A stretch of 64,000 bases of DNA from Symsagittifera roscoffensis. Lineage: Eukaryota; Xenacoelomorpha; Acoela; Convolutidae. The notes below the pieces were generated by a model. The model searched no databases. It was not told the origin of the DNA and saw only the letters and a program-made list of their open reading frames with translations. The position numbers and the translations under genes were made by a program. Below, piece after piece: positions 45,790 to 55,690 of the stretch (positions are counted from its first letter, which is position 1; each line of letters starts with the position of its first letter). The stretch covers positions 17,796,143 through 17,860,142 of the forward strand of contig NC_087063.1 in NCBI RefSeq assembly GCF_963678635.1, read 5' to 3'.

Positions 45790-47560
45790 GTATAAGTTCC
45801 CACACATTTTTAGCAAATTTGTTGCTTTGAATATTTGAGGCATCTTAAATTGCGTAATAAAAATTTCCGTGGATTCCCCGTACAAATACCTGTTACGTAA
45901 ATTTTGTCAGAAAGTGTTCATTCTTTCCGTACTTGAGATCGAAAATCTTATCATTCTTTCAGTATTTGAGATTTGGCTTGTGAGTTCAAACTGTTGACAA
46001 TTAATGTGTTTGAACTGTTGGACAGTCTTGCTGATGACCCACGAAAATAGATTTAATTTAAAATATATGTTACTGGAATCCTTAAACAAAGTTCGGATTC
46101 CGCTTAAAGTTGCGGATTTTGCAACAGATCAGTTTTACTACACCTTTATTCTATTAATTATTTGTGGATTCCATAAACTGTCCTGGCTTCCGAAATACTG
46201 ATGCGGATTTCGCAAATTCGCATATTTTTTGAGCTGTTTCGATTGGTACAGTGTTTTAGCTATTTGTTTATGGAAAGTAAAGTAGCCATGTTGCGGTTTC
46301 CGTGACAAGTCTACTTTGCGCGACAAATTAAAAGACGAGAACTTCTTCCCAATCCTTTAATGAATTTATAAGGACCAGAAAGTCTCTAGAAGTAACTGGA
46401 GTAACAACACCACGAAGTCAGTAACAACACCAGGGAATCAGTTTCGCACTGTCGACGCTACCCTTCAAAATTAGAAAGACATTGGCGCCAAAGGTGCTTT
46501 TAAAAATTTTAGGGCTGATCGACCTTAAATGGATGTCATACAATAATACCAAAGGGGGGACCATTTGGTTGGTGAGAGGGCCAAATCCCTGAAAAACAGA
46601 AGTCCGCCATTCTCATCCCCCCAAATCCGCCTCTGCTTTTACTGATTGAAGTGTCACCTCTTTGGTCCTATTTCACGACATCAACTTTGGCCACCAACTC
46701 TAAAAATAGTGAATCAAATTATAGGAAACAATTACGAAAAATTACTGATATATCTGGTTACGTCATTTAAGTAGTTATTGAGGTTAAATCAAAAGCAACA
46801 ACGAATATATTTGAAAATTAAGCAACAAAATATATTTGAACATATTTGAAAATTTTTAAAACAAATGATAGGAATATTTCACTTCCATAGCAGTATAACC
46901 TAATTTTTAAAAAAAATGCGCATAATACCTTTGAAGTTTAGGGGCGCAAACGTTGCTTACGACAACTATGTTTTTACCATGAACAAGAAATGGTCGACAG
47001 AGTTTACCTGAAGTATGGCAATGATAGTTTTGGATCGAGAATGACAGTAAAACCCAGTTTTGTGGGCGTTTTAGCGGTACCGCTACCATAACAAATTATT
47101 TATCTGACAAAGAAAAAGAATGTGGATTTTTGATCTAATGTCCTAAATTCGATAACAAAAGCCTCAAACTTGTTTTCGACAAACTTATTGAAACAGTGGA
47201 CAGCGATGACTTATCAAAACGTCTTTTGCTACATTAGGACCTCGACGAAAAATAAGGAATGGCTGTTTTGCACGATAATGTAGGGTTGCGCTATATAGCC
47301 GAAATTGCAATGATAAATTGTTGCGGCTTTTTAAGTGATTCTTGGCACGTATGTTTAAGTTCATGTTATCTTTGCTGTTAAGGAAAATGACAAATTTCGG
47401 TTAGCTTAGGCTTTTCTTTACTGAAAATTTATTTTTGTGGGACTATGACAACAGTGCAGCATATAGGTGGCTTTTTTGAAAAGTTTTTAGAAAAAATATT
47501 TTTGAGGCACACCAAAGATCGTGCCAGCCTGGAATTTCAAAAATTGTATGGCCGTCTGTT
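45790..47560. other. Intron sequence after exon 8 with repeat fragments
   Basis: Contains a TTCCGCAA-family fragment (46,085-46,320: GGATTCCGCTTAAAGTTGCG and TTGCGGTTTCCGTGAC) and a GGCGCC-family copy (46,445-46,625: TTGGCGCCAAAGGTGC). I looked for the next SLC13 exon (a GGG-containing helix and the second SNT motif) and did not find it. Confidence 0.5.
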
Positions 47561-48518
47561 TACCCGCACCGAGCGCCCATGGATCATAATCGATTATAAT
47601 GTCATAATATGGTCATTATCTATAAAATGACAAAATAATCGATTATAATCCATTAAAAACGGATTATAATCCTAATATTTTTATCCCAATAAAATCCATT
47701 ATAGTCGATTATAGTCGATTATAATGGATTTTTTCGAGGGGTTATTCATGAAGTTCAAAATTTTGATCGAAGTTATTTCGTTTCCTGTTTAGTGTAGTTG
47801 CTACGTGTTATGTTTCATAAAATGTTACATTTCAGAAAAAAATTTATATTTTGTTTGTCTCTACTTTTTCTAATTCATCGCAGTTTAACACTTCATTTTA
47901 CTGTTTTTTACCACAACCCCCCTCCCCCCCCCCCCCCCCCCCCCCAGTTCAGCAACCCCCTCCCCCCCTCCCCCAGCCAGTTAAGCCCCCAGTATACTAC
48001 CACCCACCAGTTTACTAGCCCCACCCCCAGTTTACCCCCTCCCACCATTTACCCCCCCCCCTCCAGTTTACCCTGCCCCTTTAGTTGGGGAGGGGGGATA
48101 AAAAGCTTGAGGGGGCGAGGGGACGAAGTTGAGACATGGCATTTAGTAAAAGACAGGGCATAAATTCTGCAAACTTCTCGCAAAATTTGCAAAATTTTGC
48201 AAAAATCATCGAATTTAGTTCTAAAAATGAAATGGAATATAATCATCATAATGGATTATAATGGATTTTCATTTCAAAATAATCGATTAGAATGGATTAT
48301 CTTGGCAAAACTAATCGATTTCAGTGACAAAAATAATGGATACTAATCGATTATAATGGATTATAATGGATTATTTTTGTTCAAAAATAATCGATTATAA
48401 TGGCTAGATAATCAATTTTGTGGTCTGAATTTTACATCCGTAATGGACTATAATCGATTATTTTTGTCTCGGGAATCCATTATAATCGATTAGAATCCAT
48501 GGGGGCTCGGTGCGGGTA
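47561..48518. mobile_element. Inverted-repeat element with CGATTATAATGGATT arrays and a C-rich core
   Basis: The ends TACCCGCACCGAGC (47,561) and GCTCGGTGCGGGTA (48,505-48,518) are perfect inverted repeats, followed inside by CCATGGAT.. and ..ATCCATGG. Both flanks carry many copies of ATCGATTATAATGGATT-like words in both orientations. The centre (47,917-48,100) is a C-rich tract with about 25 consecutive Cs, then repeated CCAGTTTA(C/G) units. No coding capacity is credible. This is most likely a non-autonomous foldback transposon. Confidence 0.75.
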
Positions 48519-48623
48519 GTTTAGTTTTTTTTTTGCGCCGTAAACTCCACGCGAATTTTTGGGGCTTATCGACATTGCGCATTCAGCATCCGATTGACTA
48601 CTTCAGAAAATTTTTAAAAATTT

Positions 48624-48826
48624 CATTGCGAGGCCAAACTGTGCACTTTGTGCATTGTAAGCGGATTCCGCAACAAGGACGCTCCCTTTGTTCTTCTTTT
48701 GTTCTTTCATTTCCTTTGATCGTTCCGACAAATTTTCAACATGTTTAAAGACTTTGTCTCTGGAATCCTGGAAGATACAGACACAAAATTGTGCGCCTAT
48801 CCAGTGCACAGTTTGGCCTCGTAATG
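48624..48826. mobile_element. 203 bp palindrome-ended MITE
   Basis: Left end CATTGCGAGGCCAAACTGTG and right end CACAGTTTGGCCTCGTAATG are inverted repeats of about 23 bases with one mismatch. Inside are TTCCGCAA and a stretch (GGAATCCTGGAAGATACAGA to CCTATCCAGTGCAC) whose reverse complement occurs near 18,507-18,560. This is a complete member of the family seen as fragments at 18.5 kb, 18.84 kb, 27.56 kb and 30.5 kb. Confidence 0.8.
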
Positions 48827-48829
48827 TTT

Positions 48830-49886
48830 TTGCTGACGTGAACAACAATGGATCAGTAACGATGAATTATCAATTTTTATCTGGAATGTCTTAAATCGCG
48901 ATTCATTGTTGCAAACGACAACAGTTTGCAAATCCTGGAATACTAATGGAGGCGCCAAATGGTTAGAAACAACCTTTCTCTTTGGATTGCATTTCGGACC
49001 CTAAAAATTGCCGCACACCCAGCGTAACAATTTTTAGGAATTTGATGAAAAAGTTGAAAAACTCAATTTTATCGGATGCGATTGACTTTCATTGTTTTTA
49101 GATCAGTTTAAGTCAAATTGTCGCCGACTTTGAATTTTTTTTTTTTGGTTTACCAATCAGTTAATTTCAATTTCGGTTCTCTGATTTAATCATTCCGCTT
49201 TCGGGTTACTGATACATCAGTTTACTGACCTATCACCTCTTAAACATTTTGCCTTACTATTATTAACAATCAAACTCTGTTCATCAACTGTCAGCTGAGA
49301 CCCACAAAAAGAGCGCTTTACATAGCGCAAGCAACGAAAAGCCTTTTTTGTATGGAACAACTCGTCAAATGAAATCCCGCTGGGGACAAAATTATGGGGC
49401 TGAAAAACCTTGCTTACCATCATAGCCAACGATTCGTAACATGTTGTGATCGACCCGCCAAGTGAGAATCCCGGTTTGACCAAAATGTGCAACCATACGT
49501 CGCACCATGCATGGTTCCATGGAAGCCATGAAAAATTGCCGACGTATTTTTATGTTAAAATAACACAGTTTCCATGCATGGCGCGACGTATGATTTGCAT
49601 GGTGAAAATTTTTGATATTTTACCAACAGCTTGCATAACGATGAGAAACCATTTTATTACTATTTTACTCCGTAAAAAAAGCTATTTTGAGGGTTTTCGA
49701 ATGTGCTACGTATGATTAGTCATTTTCCATGCAAATCATGCATGGATGTGCATGGTTGCGCATTATCTTCAATGGTGGGCAACCTGGGATGTTACAACAC
49801 CAGAGATCGAGCTCGATAGAGAATCTGATATGGCTACCCAACTGGCGACAGCATGAAACAACGCAATAATGAGTGTATATGTTATT
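48830..49886. other. Repeat-derived DNA with ATGCATGG/CATGCATGG palindromes
   Basis: Between 49,480 and 49,770 the words CGTCGCACCATGCATGG, CATGCATGGCGCGACG, TGCATGG and CCATGCAAATCATGCATGG recur in both orientations, suggesting a small foldback repeat around 49,486-49,765. No coding region is supported. Element 2 begins at the right end. Confidence 0.5.
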
Positions 49887-51313
49887 TGGTAAACTCATAG
49901 AGAAATTTCAGATAAGGTACACTGTCTGCTCGTCACGCTATCTTATTTTCGGCCGGATAGATTCGTGCAACTTCTTAGTCCAATACCAATCTTAATCTTA
50001 CTCTTATATCTCCTAGTCTCAATAGATGTAGTGTACACCGGTTTATGCGAGTTAGTTCCAGAATGAGAACAACTGTATTCTAAGCTTAATTCAAATTGTT
50101 CTGGTGTTGAAACTACAAGTAATTTCAGCACTTACAAATAAGTGGGTTGTTAGTTTGATGGAGCATGATTGGTTAGTATTCAATATTTAAAAGAGATAAA
50201 ATATCAGAATAATATCCAATAATAAATTCTAGTTTAGATCTGGTTCCACCCATCCGGGGTTTAGAGAGTTTTAGTTCTTCAGTGTTCTACTGTAGTGGAG
50301 GATGGATGATGGTGTCTTTCTTTAGAAGTTGCGAGCATATTCTTTTCTTTCGTTTAGGAAGAAGGATTGTTATCACGGTCGTTTCGGGAGATCGTATCAT
50401 GACTTCTGATCGGTTGTGATGAGTGTTGATTTGATTTATTAGAGAATAGCAACATTCCAATCTCGTTTGGAAGTGGGATGTAGTTTGACCTTGGATGAAG
50501 TGCCTGGTGACTTGGATCTGTACGTATACTTGAAAATCGAGATGGCCATTGTTCGGTTGCAATGGGTTTCCTTTGCTGCGATGCCAAGTCGTACTTTAAA
50601 TCCTTTGAGTGTAGAGACTGTAGGCAGTATGTCGGGTGTGTTTTGCCATTCCGTAGTTGGAGTGTGATTGGGTTGTCAAGATCCTTGCTGCTCGTCTTTG
50701 GGCTGTCTGTAATCTATATACTGCATTGTATTTTTTACATATACAAATTTTTGTTAATTTTGTTTTTAGTTATGATCTTGTATTAATTTTTATCGCAAAA
50801 GCGTTCTTGTTTAGTTATGTTATTTTTAAGAGCTACTCACCCTTGAGTAACTCTCGTCAAAAACATAGAGTGTGGGTCACAAAGCGTGGATGTAGCTCGG
50901 TGGGTAAGGCCGGCTATAGAGCATGCTCAGGACGTCCTCTCTGGTGGGTTAGGCCAGGAGTGGAGTGTAAATTCATGCTCTCTTTTTTGGAGGGTCCTTT
51001 TGTGTTCAACCTTTCGTGCCTTTTTTAATACTGGTTTTTTTCCTTTTTTGTCTTGGTTGTGTCCTTTTCTTCAAAACTCAAATTGTTTGTTTTGGGTCTG
51101 TCTTTCGACTTTTTTGTGTTTTGTTCTTTTGTGTTCAGACTTGAAAGTAGTCTTCAAAAGAATAATTTGTCCAGTTCTAAGCTGGTTTTACTCCGGTTTG
51201 GGTACCGTGGGTTTTCTTTGCTTAGTCATGCTCTTAGGTTTGTGGTGTTTAAAAAGCTGCGTTGGTTAGTTTGGATTATTAAATAACTCCTTTCCAACCG
51301 GGTTAAAGGAAAG
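49887..51313 (-). repeat. 3' LTR-like region of element 2
   Basis: Reverse-complement counterpart of 15,095-16,616 (shared landmarks listed there). It lies 3' of the element 2 ORFs, in their sense. An A-box-like word (TAGCTCGGTGGG, 50,893-50,904) within a tRNA-like GGATGTAGCTCGGTGGG stretch lies antisense to the element and is kept in element 1 (TAGCACGGTGGG antisense near 15,527). The right boundary coincides with the breakpoint of the 11,092 bp repeat. Confidence 0.65.
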
Positions 51314-52908
51314 TTTGAATTGTGTTAAAACTGGTTAGAGTTGTTATCAGTGAAAGTTAAAACTTTAATTCATTACTTTAAACATTTTTTCGTGGGCGAG
51401 TTCTGCGATTGTGGATAGGATTGTGGGCGAGTGAATATTTAAAACTATAAAGAAGCGTCTTTGCAAAGGTTAGCACTGCTTTAATTTTATAGGCAACTTT
51501 TATTAATTTACTACTTTTAAATTATTAATTTTACGGCTTTATTTGGGAGGATTGAAATTATTAATTTATTTTCATTTTAAAAATTTTGACTGCATATGGG
51601 AAAAGAGTTTATATATCAATTTATTGCTGTTTTGGGGTAAATTTTACTGCTTCATTTATTGCATTTGGTCAAAATAAGTTTATGATTCTAGAAAAAAGTT
51701 TTCTGTTTTTTATTATTTTGTTTTTCTTTTTTGTAGATGATTGATGGTTGTGCCTGTGAAGACTAGAGAAAAAGAGAAAAACTTTATCGAGAATGGTTAG
51801 TTTTTGTTCTAATTAGTTAGTCTAATTTATTTAATTTATTTTACCTTATTTGTCTGCGAAGAATCCGTGGGGTAAAACGTCGTGGATGATTTCTTATGAT
51901 GTTAGTAATTTAGCTATCAAATGAATGATTTATTTAGTTTGGAGAATTTGCCAAAGCAGTTCGAGTGCTTTAATGATTTTATGCTCTTCAGTGCTAGGTG
52001 AGAGTTCAGAAGGTGTGTTTGGATGAGGGTAAAAAGTTTATGGTTATATCAAGTGTTATGGATGAATTGTAGTATCGGGATTTCAACGGGTTGTAGGAAT
52101 TCTTTGGGGACGATTAGTGGGCGGGATTCGTCTACGTTCAAGGTTTTGGTTAAGAGACAGAATATATACACCTGGTTGATGAGATCATAATTGCGGAGGA
52201 TGCCTTTTAGGTTAGTATCGTTATTACAATCAGTGAAGTTAAGAAAAATGGTGAGGTATATTTGGAGTTAATGTAATGATATCTGTGGTGAATTTGTCGT
52301 GCTGGTGTATTATGAGTGTAAGGTTGTTGGATGAAGTTATAGTAAGTATAAGTGTGTGTCTGTTTAGTTCGTAACATGATGTCGCGTGAACAGTGCAAAT
52401 CACGATTTTTGGGTGTGAGGAAAGGAAAGGTTAGTGAGAAGTTGTTAAATTTGTTAAAATATGAATCATAGGCTTGAATATCACGAAGTACTGCTGAAAT
52501 AACTTGGTCGTATTTTTATCTAAAGTTTTGAGGGTGAAAACGTATGGTGTTTTAATGAAAAATTTTTCTGTTAGTTTTGGGTTAGCAAACTTATCGTCGT
52601 TCAGAAAGGTGTCTTCGTGTGGTCTTTGGATGTGATGGCCGTAGTGATCGATGGAATACTCGTAGTCAATAAAATTTGATCTGTTACCTGACAATAAATC
52701 TCCTGCATAAGGGATTTTGAAGACTGCTAGTGCAAGTGATTGTAGAATTTGTGTTGTTTCAAGTTCGCATAATTGATGAAGTGTTTCAAGTTCTGTTAAA
52801 GACATTTCTTGAAAAATTCTATTTATTGTATAGTCTAGTTTCTTGTCTAGGTGTTTGTCATAATAAATTGCGCCAAAATGTGTGTTGTTCATAAGTGATA
52901 GTTCTTGT
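51314..52908 (-). repeat. Long direct repeat, left copy (11,092 bp offset)
   Basis: This 1,595 bp segment (UTR, ORF D end and env fragment of element 2) reappears at 62,406-64,000. I saw only two differences: G/A at about 51,718/62,810, and G/T at about 52,617/63,709, which changes His to Asn. Near identity contrasts with the strong divergence between elements 1 and 2. Confidence 0.93.
51846..52660 (-). pseudogene. ORF D C-terminal half, element 2
   Basis: Matches residues after the in-frame stop of ORF D in element 1: shared FANPKLTEKFFIKTPYVFTL block, MLRTKQTHTYTYYNFIQ and INSKYTSPFFL, in two or more frames because of small indels. The stop at 51,846-51,848 and the following donor site are conserved. 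Its 5' end is fused in frame to an env fragment by deletion near 52,660, giving one 153-codon open frame (52,431-52,892) of mixed origin. Confidence 0.75.
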
Positions 52909-53458
52909 AAACGTGTACTGTCTTTGTCTTGTGGTTTTATTTTTCCACCAGTGTTTCCTGTGTTTTTAGGAGGTGTACTGGGATGTATGAATTTTCGTCG
53001 CTAGTTGGGTGATGTGCTGCATGGGGATTTATGATTGTTTTTCCTGTATTCTTGTTGAAACCTTGTTCGTAATGGACAAGATTTTCTGAATATTGCGTTT
53101 TATAAAGTGGTTTGTTGTATTTACATGCAAGTTCCGTTTCTGGGTAAATTTGGAAACGTGTCAATTTAATTTCTATATTAATAATGTTTCTAAATTTATA
53201 ATTACTCTGTCTGATTTTTTCAGGGTTTAAGTTTTTTGCTACTTGAAATGTGGTACATGTGTCTTCAGGAAACCAAACAACTGTTGTTTGTGTTCGTGTA
53301 GTAGGATCGCAGTATCCTTGGTCATTTTTGCAAGGGAGTCTGATAGTGTGTGACTAGTAAATCCTGGGGTCCTGTTCGGGGGGAAAGATTGTTATGATCG
53401 GGTTCTGAGAAACTAAGAAGAGAAGGTTCTGGAAAATTAGTATCTTTAGAAGATACAT
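52661..53458 (-). pseudogene. env: Env glycoprotein remnant, element 2
   Basis: The start codon at 53,456-53,458 is followed by a hydrophobic signal-like stretch. After about 100 bases the sequence jumps (near 53,348) to the part matching element 1 from about 10,935 onward: PCKNDQGYCDPTTRTQ is shared. Frames then change near 53,160 and 52,935. The transmembrane region is absent because the deletion near 52,660 removed it. The copy cannot encode a membrane-anchored Env. Confidence 0.8.
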
Positions 53459-53469
53459 GTGTATAATAG

Positions 53470-54552
53470 TCCTCAGTATGGATTATAAAAGTTATATATC
53501 CAATTGTCTTTTTTGTGTACCTATCGTATTTGTAGATGATTTCTGTGGTTATAAATGGGGATGGTTAAAATTGAGCTGTTATATTTGAGGGGCTAGGGGT
53601 AAGGAATGGTGAGTTATATTATTTAGTCTCACTGTGATTTCAAATTTCAGTGTCAGATTATCCTGTGTAAGTAATTGTTTCTTATGTTCTTGTATATCTT
53701 TTTGGATATATTGTCGGTATTGTAATCTGTTTAGTGCCCAGTTAATGGAGGGGGTGCTACGAATGTATTCCTGTCTAATCGTAGGGGTATGTTATTGGTT
53801 GAATGTTCTCGATATCTAGCGGCAAGATTTGTATGAAAATTTAGAGGAAATGGTGTTGGTGAGATTTGACTTAAGGAAGGGGTTGAGGGGAGTGAAAGTG
53901 TTTTTGGTAGTGACAAAGGTGTGTCAGATGAAACGTCTATTGGATCGTTTACTAAAATTGGTTCACTCTGAGTGAAAACTTGTGTCATCCAATATGGGAG
54001 TTGTTCTGTAGTAGCTGGGGGGTTAAAAGGATTTTCTTGAATTGTTTCAGATGTAGGGGTTGAACCTAAAAAATTTGATGAGATGTTTGATGTATTTTGT
54101 TGTGATGCGGTCTGGGGAGTACTTTGAATTGTACTAGTGTAGAGGTCTATAAGATTTGCTATTGGTGAATGAGGCATTGAATTGAACTCTGGGGGTTTGC
54201 AAATTTCTATTTCGTCTTGGATGTATAATTTGTCTGTTTATTTCGAGCGTGTTTTGATTTTGACCTTGGTGTCTTGCTATATTATGATCTTGTTGGAGAG
54301 TGGGGTATATATTATATACTGGTTCATAATGGGGTTTGCTTAGAGGTGCTTGGCAAATCACTGGTTCTGGTGGTTCGGACGATCGTAAGTGTCTCTCTTC
54401 AAATTATATGGATTGTCTTGAAAAGAGATGCGTGTTGATGATTGGGGGTTTTTTTGTTTGATTATTTGTTGGTGTTGTTGGAGGTTCTTGGGATGCTGTT
54501 GGTGGGGACCTGTGTGGGGGTTGTTGATTAGCAATTTTGGAAAATTTTTCAA
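53470..54552 (-). pseudogene. ORF C remnant, element 2
   Basis: Three open pieces (53,731-54,177; 54,134-54,361; 54,358-54,552) together parallel ORF C of element 1, with shared STRISFQDNPY, INRQIIHPRRNRN, LGSTPTSE and NDPID motifs. Unlike element 1, this copy does have a Met near its beginning (54,550-54,552, MKNFPKLL). That could mean element 1 lost its start codon or that element 2 gained one by chance. Confidence 0.7.
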
Positions 54553-54558
54553 AATTAT

Positions 54559-54750
54559 TTATTCACGAAGAAATTTTTGTTTATTGAAATATTCTTCGAT
54601 GAAAAAGATTAAAAATATCGTTGCTAATGCAAAAAATGTGAATGCTTTTTTTAAACATTTGCATATTGTCATTATGAGGGATGTCAGAAATGGGAGAAAT
54701 ATCATAAAAAGAAGATAAACATCTGTCCTACTGAATAGATGTTGGAACAT
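54559..54750 (-). CDS. ORF B, element 2 (63 aa membrane protein)
   Basis: Intact counterpart of ORF B of element 1, with the same two hydrophobic helices, the CKCLKK loop and EEYFNK tail. It starts immediately after the preceding stop codon (TAAATG). It is the only ORF of element 2 without a frameshift or stop, though at this length that may be chance. Confidence 0.65.
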   Translation of the reverse strand: MFQHLFSRTDVYLLFMIFLPFLTSLIMTICKCLKKAFTFFALATIFLIFFIEEYFNKQKFLRE

Positions 54751-54990
54751 TTAGATAGTTATTAAAAAATCGTACCTGAAGAGGTGGTCAAGGGTTTTTG
54801 ACAAACTAATATAGGTTTGGACTAGAGAATAGAAAATGATGAAAAAATTGCAAAAATTATCAGGAGGAGGATGAATATTTCTAGGGTATCGGCTATTAGG
54901 ATTATACAGAGTTTGAAAAAAATTGAAATTATTGAAAAAAAGTTTGAAAGTATATCTTGAATATGGCTGACTGTTTTTTGAAAAAATCAA
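54751..54990 (-). pseudogene. ORF A remnant, element 2
   Basis: The C-terminal SLSKTLDHLFRYD matches ORF A of element 1 (QLSKTLDYIHRYE). The central hydrophobic region matches only in another frame (a TLEIFILLLIIFAIF-type reading), so at least two indels have occurred. The open frame of 79 codons is therefore a mosaic. Confidence 0.55.
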
Positions 54991-55690
54991 TTGAAGAAAT
55001 GATTCATTCCGTCAAATTAATTTTATTGCATGTGGTCGGATTCTTTATTGGTTTTTTGACAAGTGGGTTGGGTTTCGGCAATTTGTGGTGAAGGGAAGTT
55101 CTGAAGGCTCTTAAGGATCTTCCTAGTTTTGTTGTTATTTATTGGATGATTGGGGGTATCTAAGAGATATTTGTTCATTAGGCTAAATGATCATGTCCAT
55201 TTTGTTCTTTAGGATAATTTAAAATTTTTTCTTGAGGGTGTTTTGAGATCTAAGTTGGGACAATATTGTTGATCTTTGTTCTACTTGATAGGGGGAAGGT
55301 TGTAATATTGAGACTTTGTTTATTTCAGGTGTCAATTTTTAGCGGTTTGCTTATTTCTGACTTAGAAGTTTTTTAGTTATAGTTAGAGATTTGCTTGAAG
55401 GTGATTGTTTGTCGACTAAAGAGGCCGTGTCAAAAATGAGGTGATGACTCCGAAAGGTTCTTTTTGGTTGAATTTGAACTAGTTCGTTCAAGTGCTTTTC
55501 AGCATGAATTTTGAGAAAATGTACGGATTATGAAAAGGTCTTTCAAGAGGGGAAAATATTAATTAATTTTAGAGTGGTTTTCTGAAATTTAACTTTCTTT
55601 AATATTTTAGATTGTGGAATGAATGTTTATAATCTTTTCGTGGCTGATTTCGAAATCGCGATGATTGTCTATGTGGAAGTTTTTCTTTTT
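54991..55690 (-). other. Non-coding interval between pol and ORF A, element 2
   Basis: Counterpart of 7,986-8,644, with short shared phrases (for example the GCCTAAAG-type word, here as AGGCTAAATG on the plus strand near 55,179). No coding frame is supported. Confidence 0.45.

Noticed and set aside
45790..49886. Search for SLC13 exon 9 (GGG helix and second SNT motif)
   Set aside because: No frame with these motifs and suitable splice sites was found; the open frame continuing past 45,789 is intronic.
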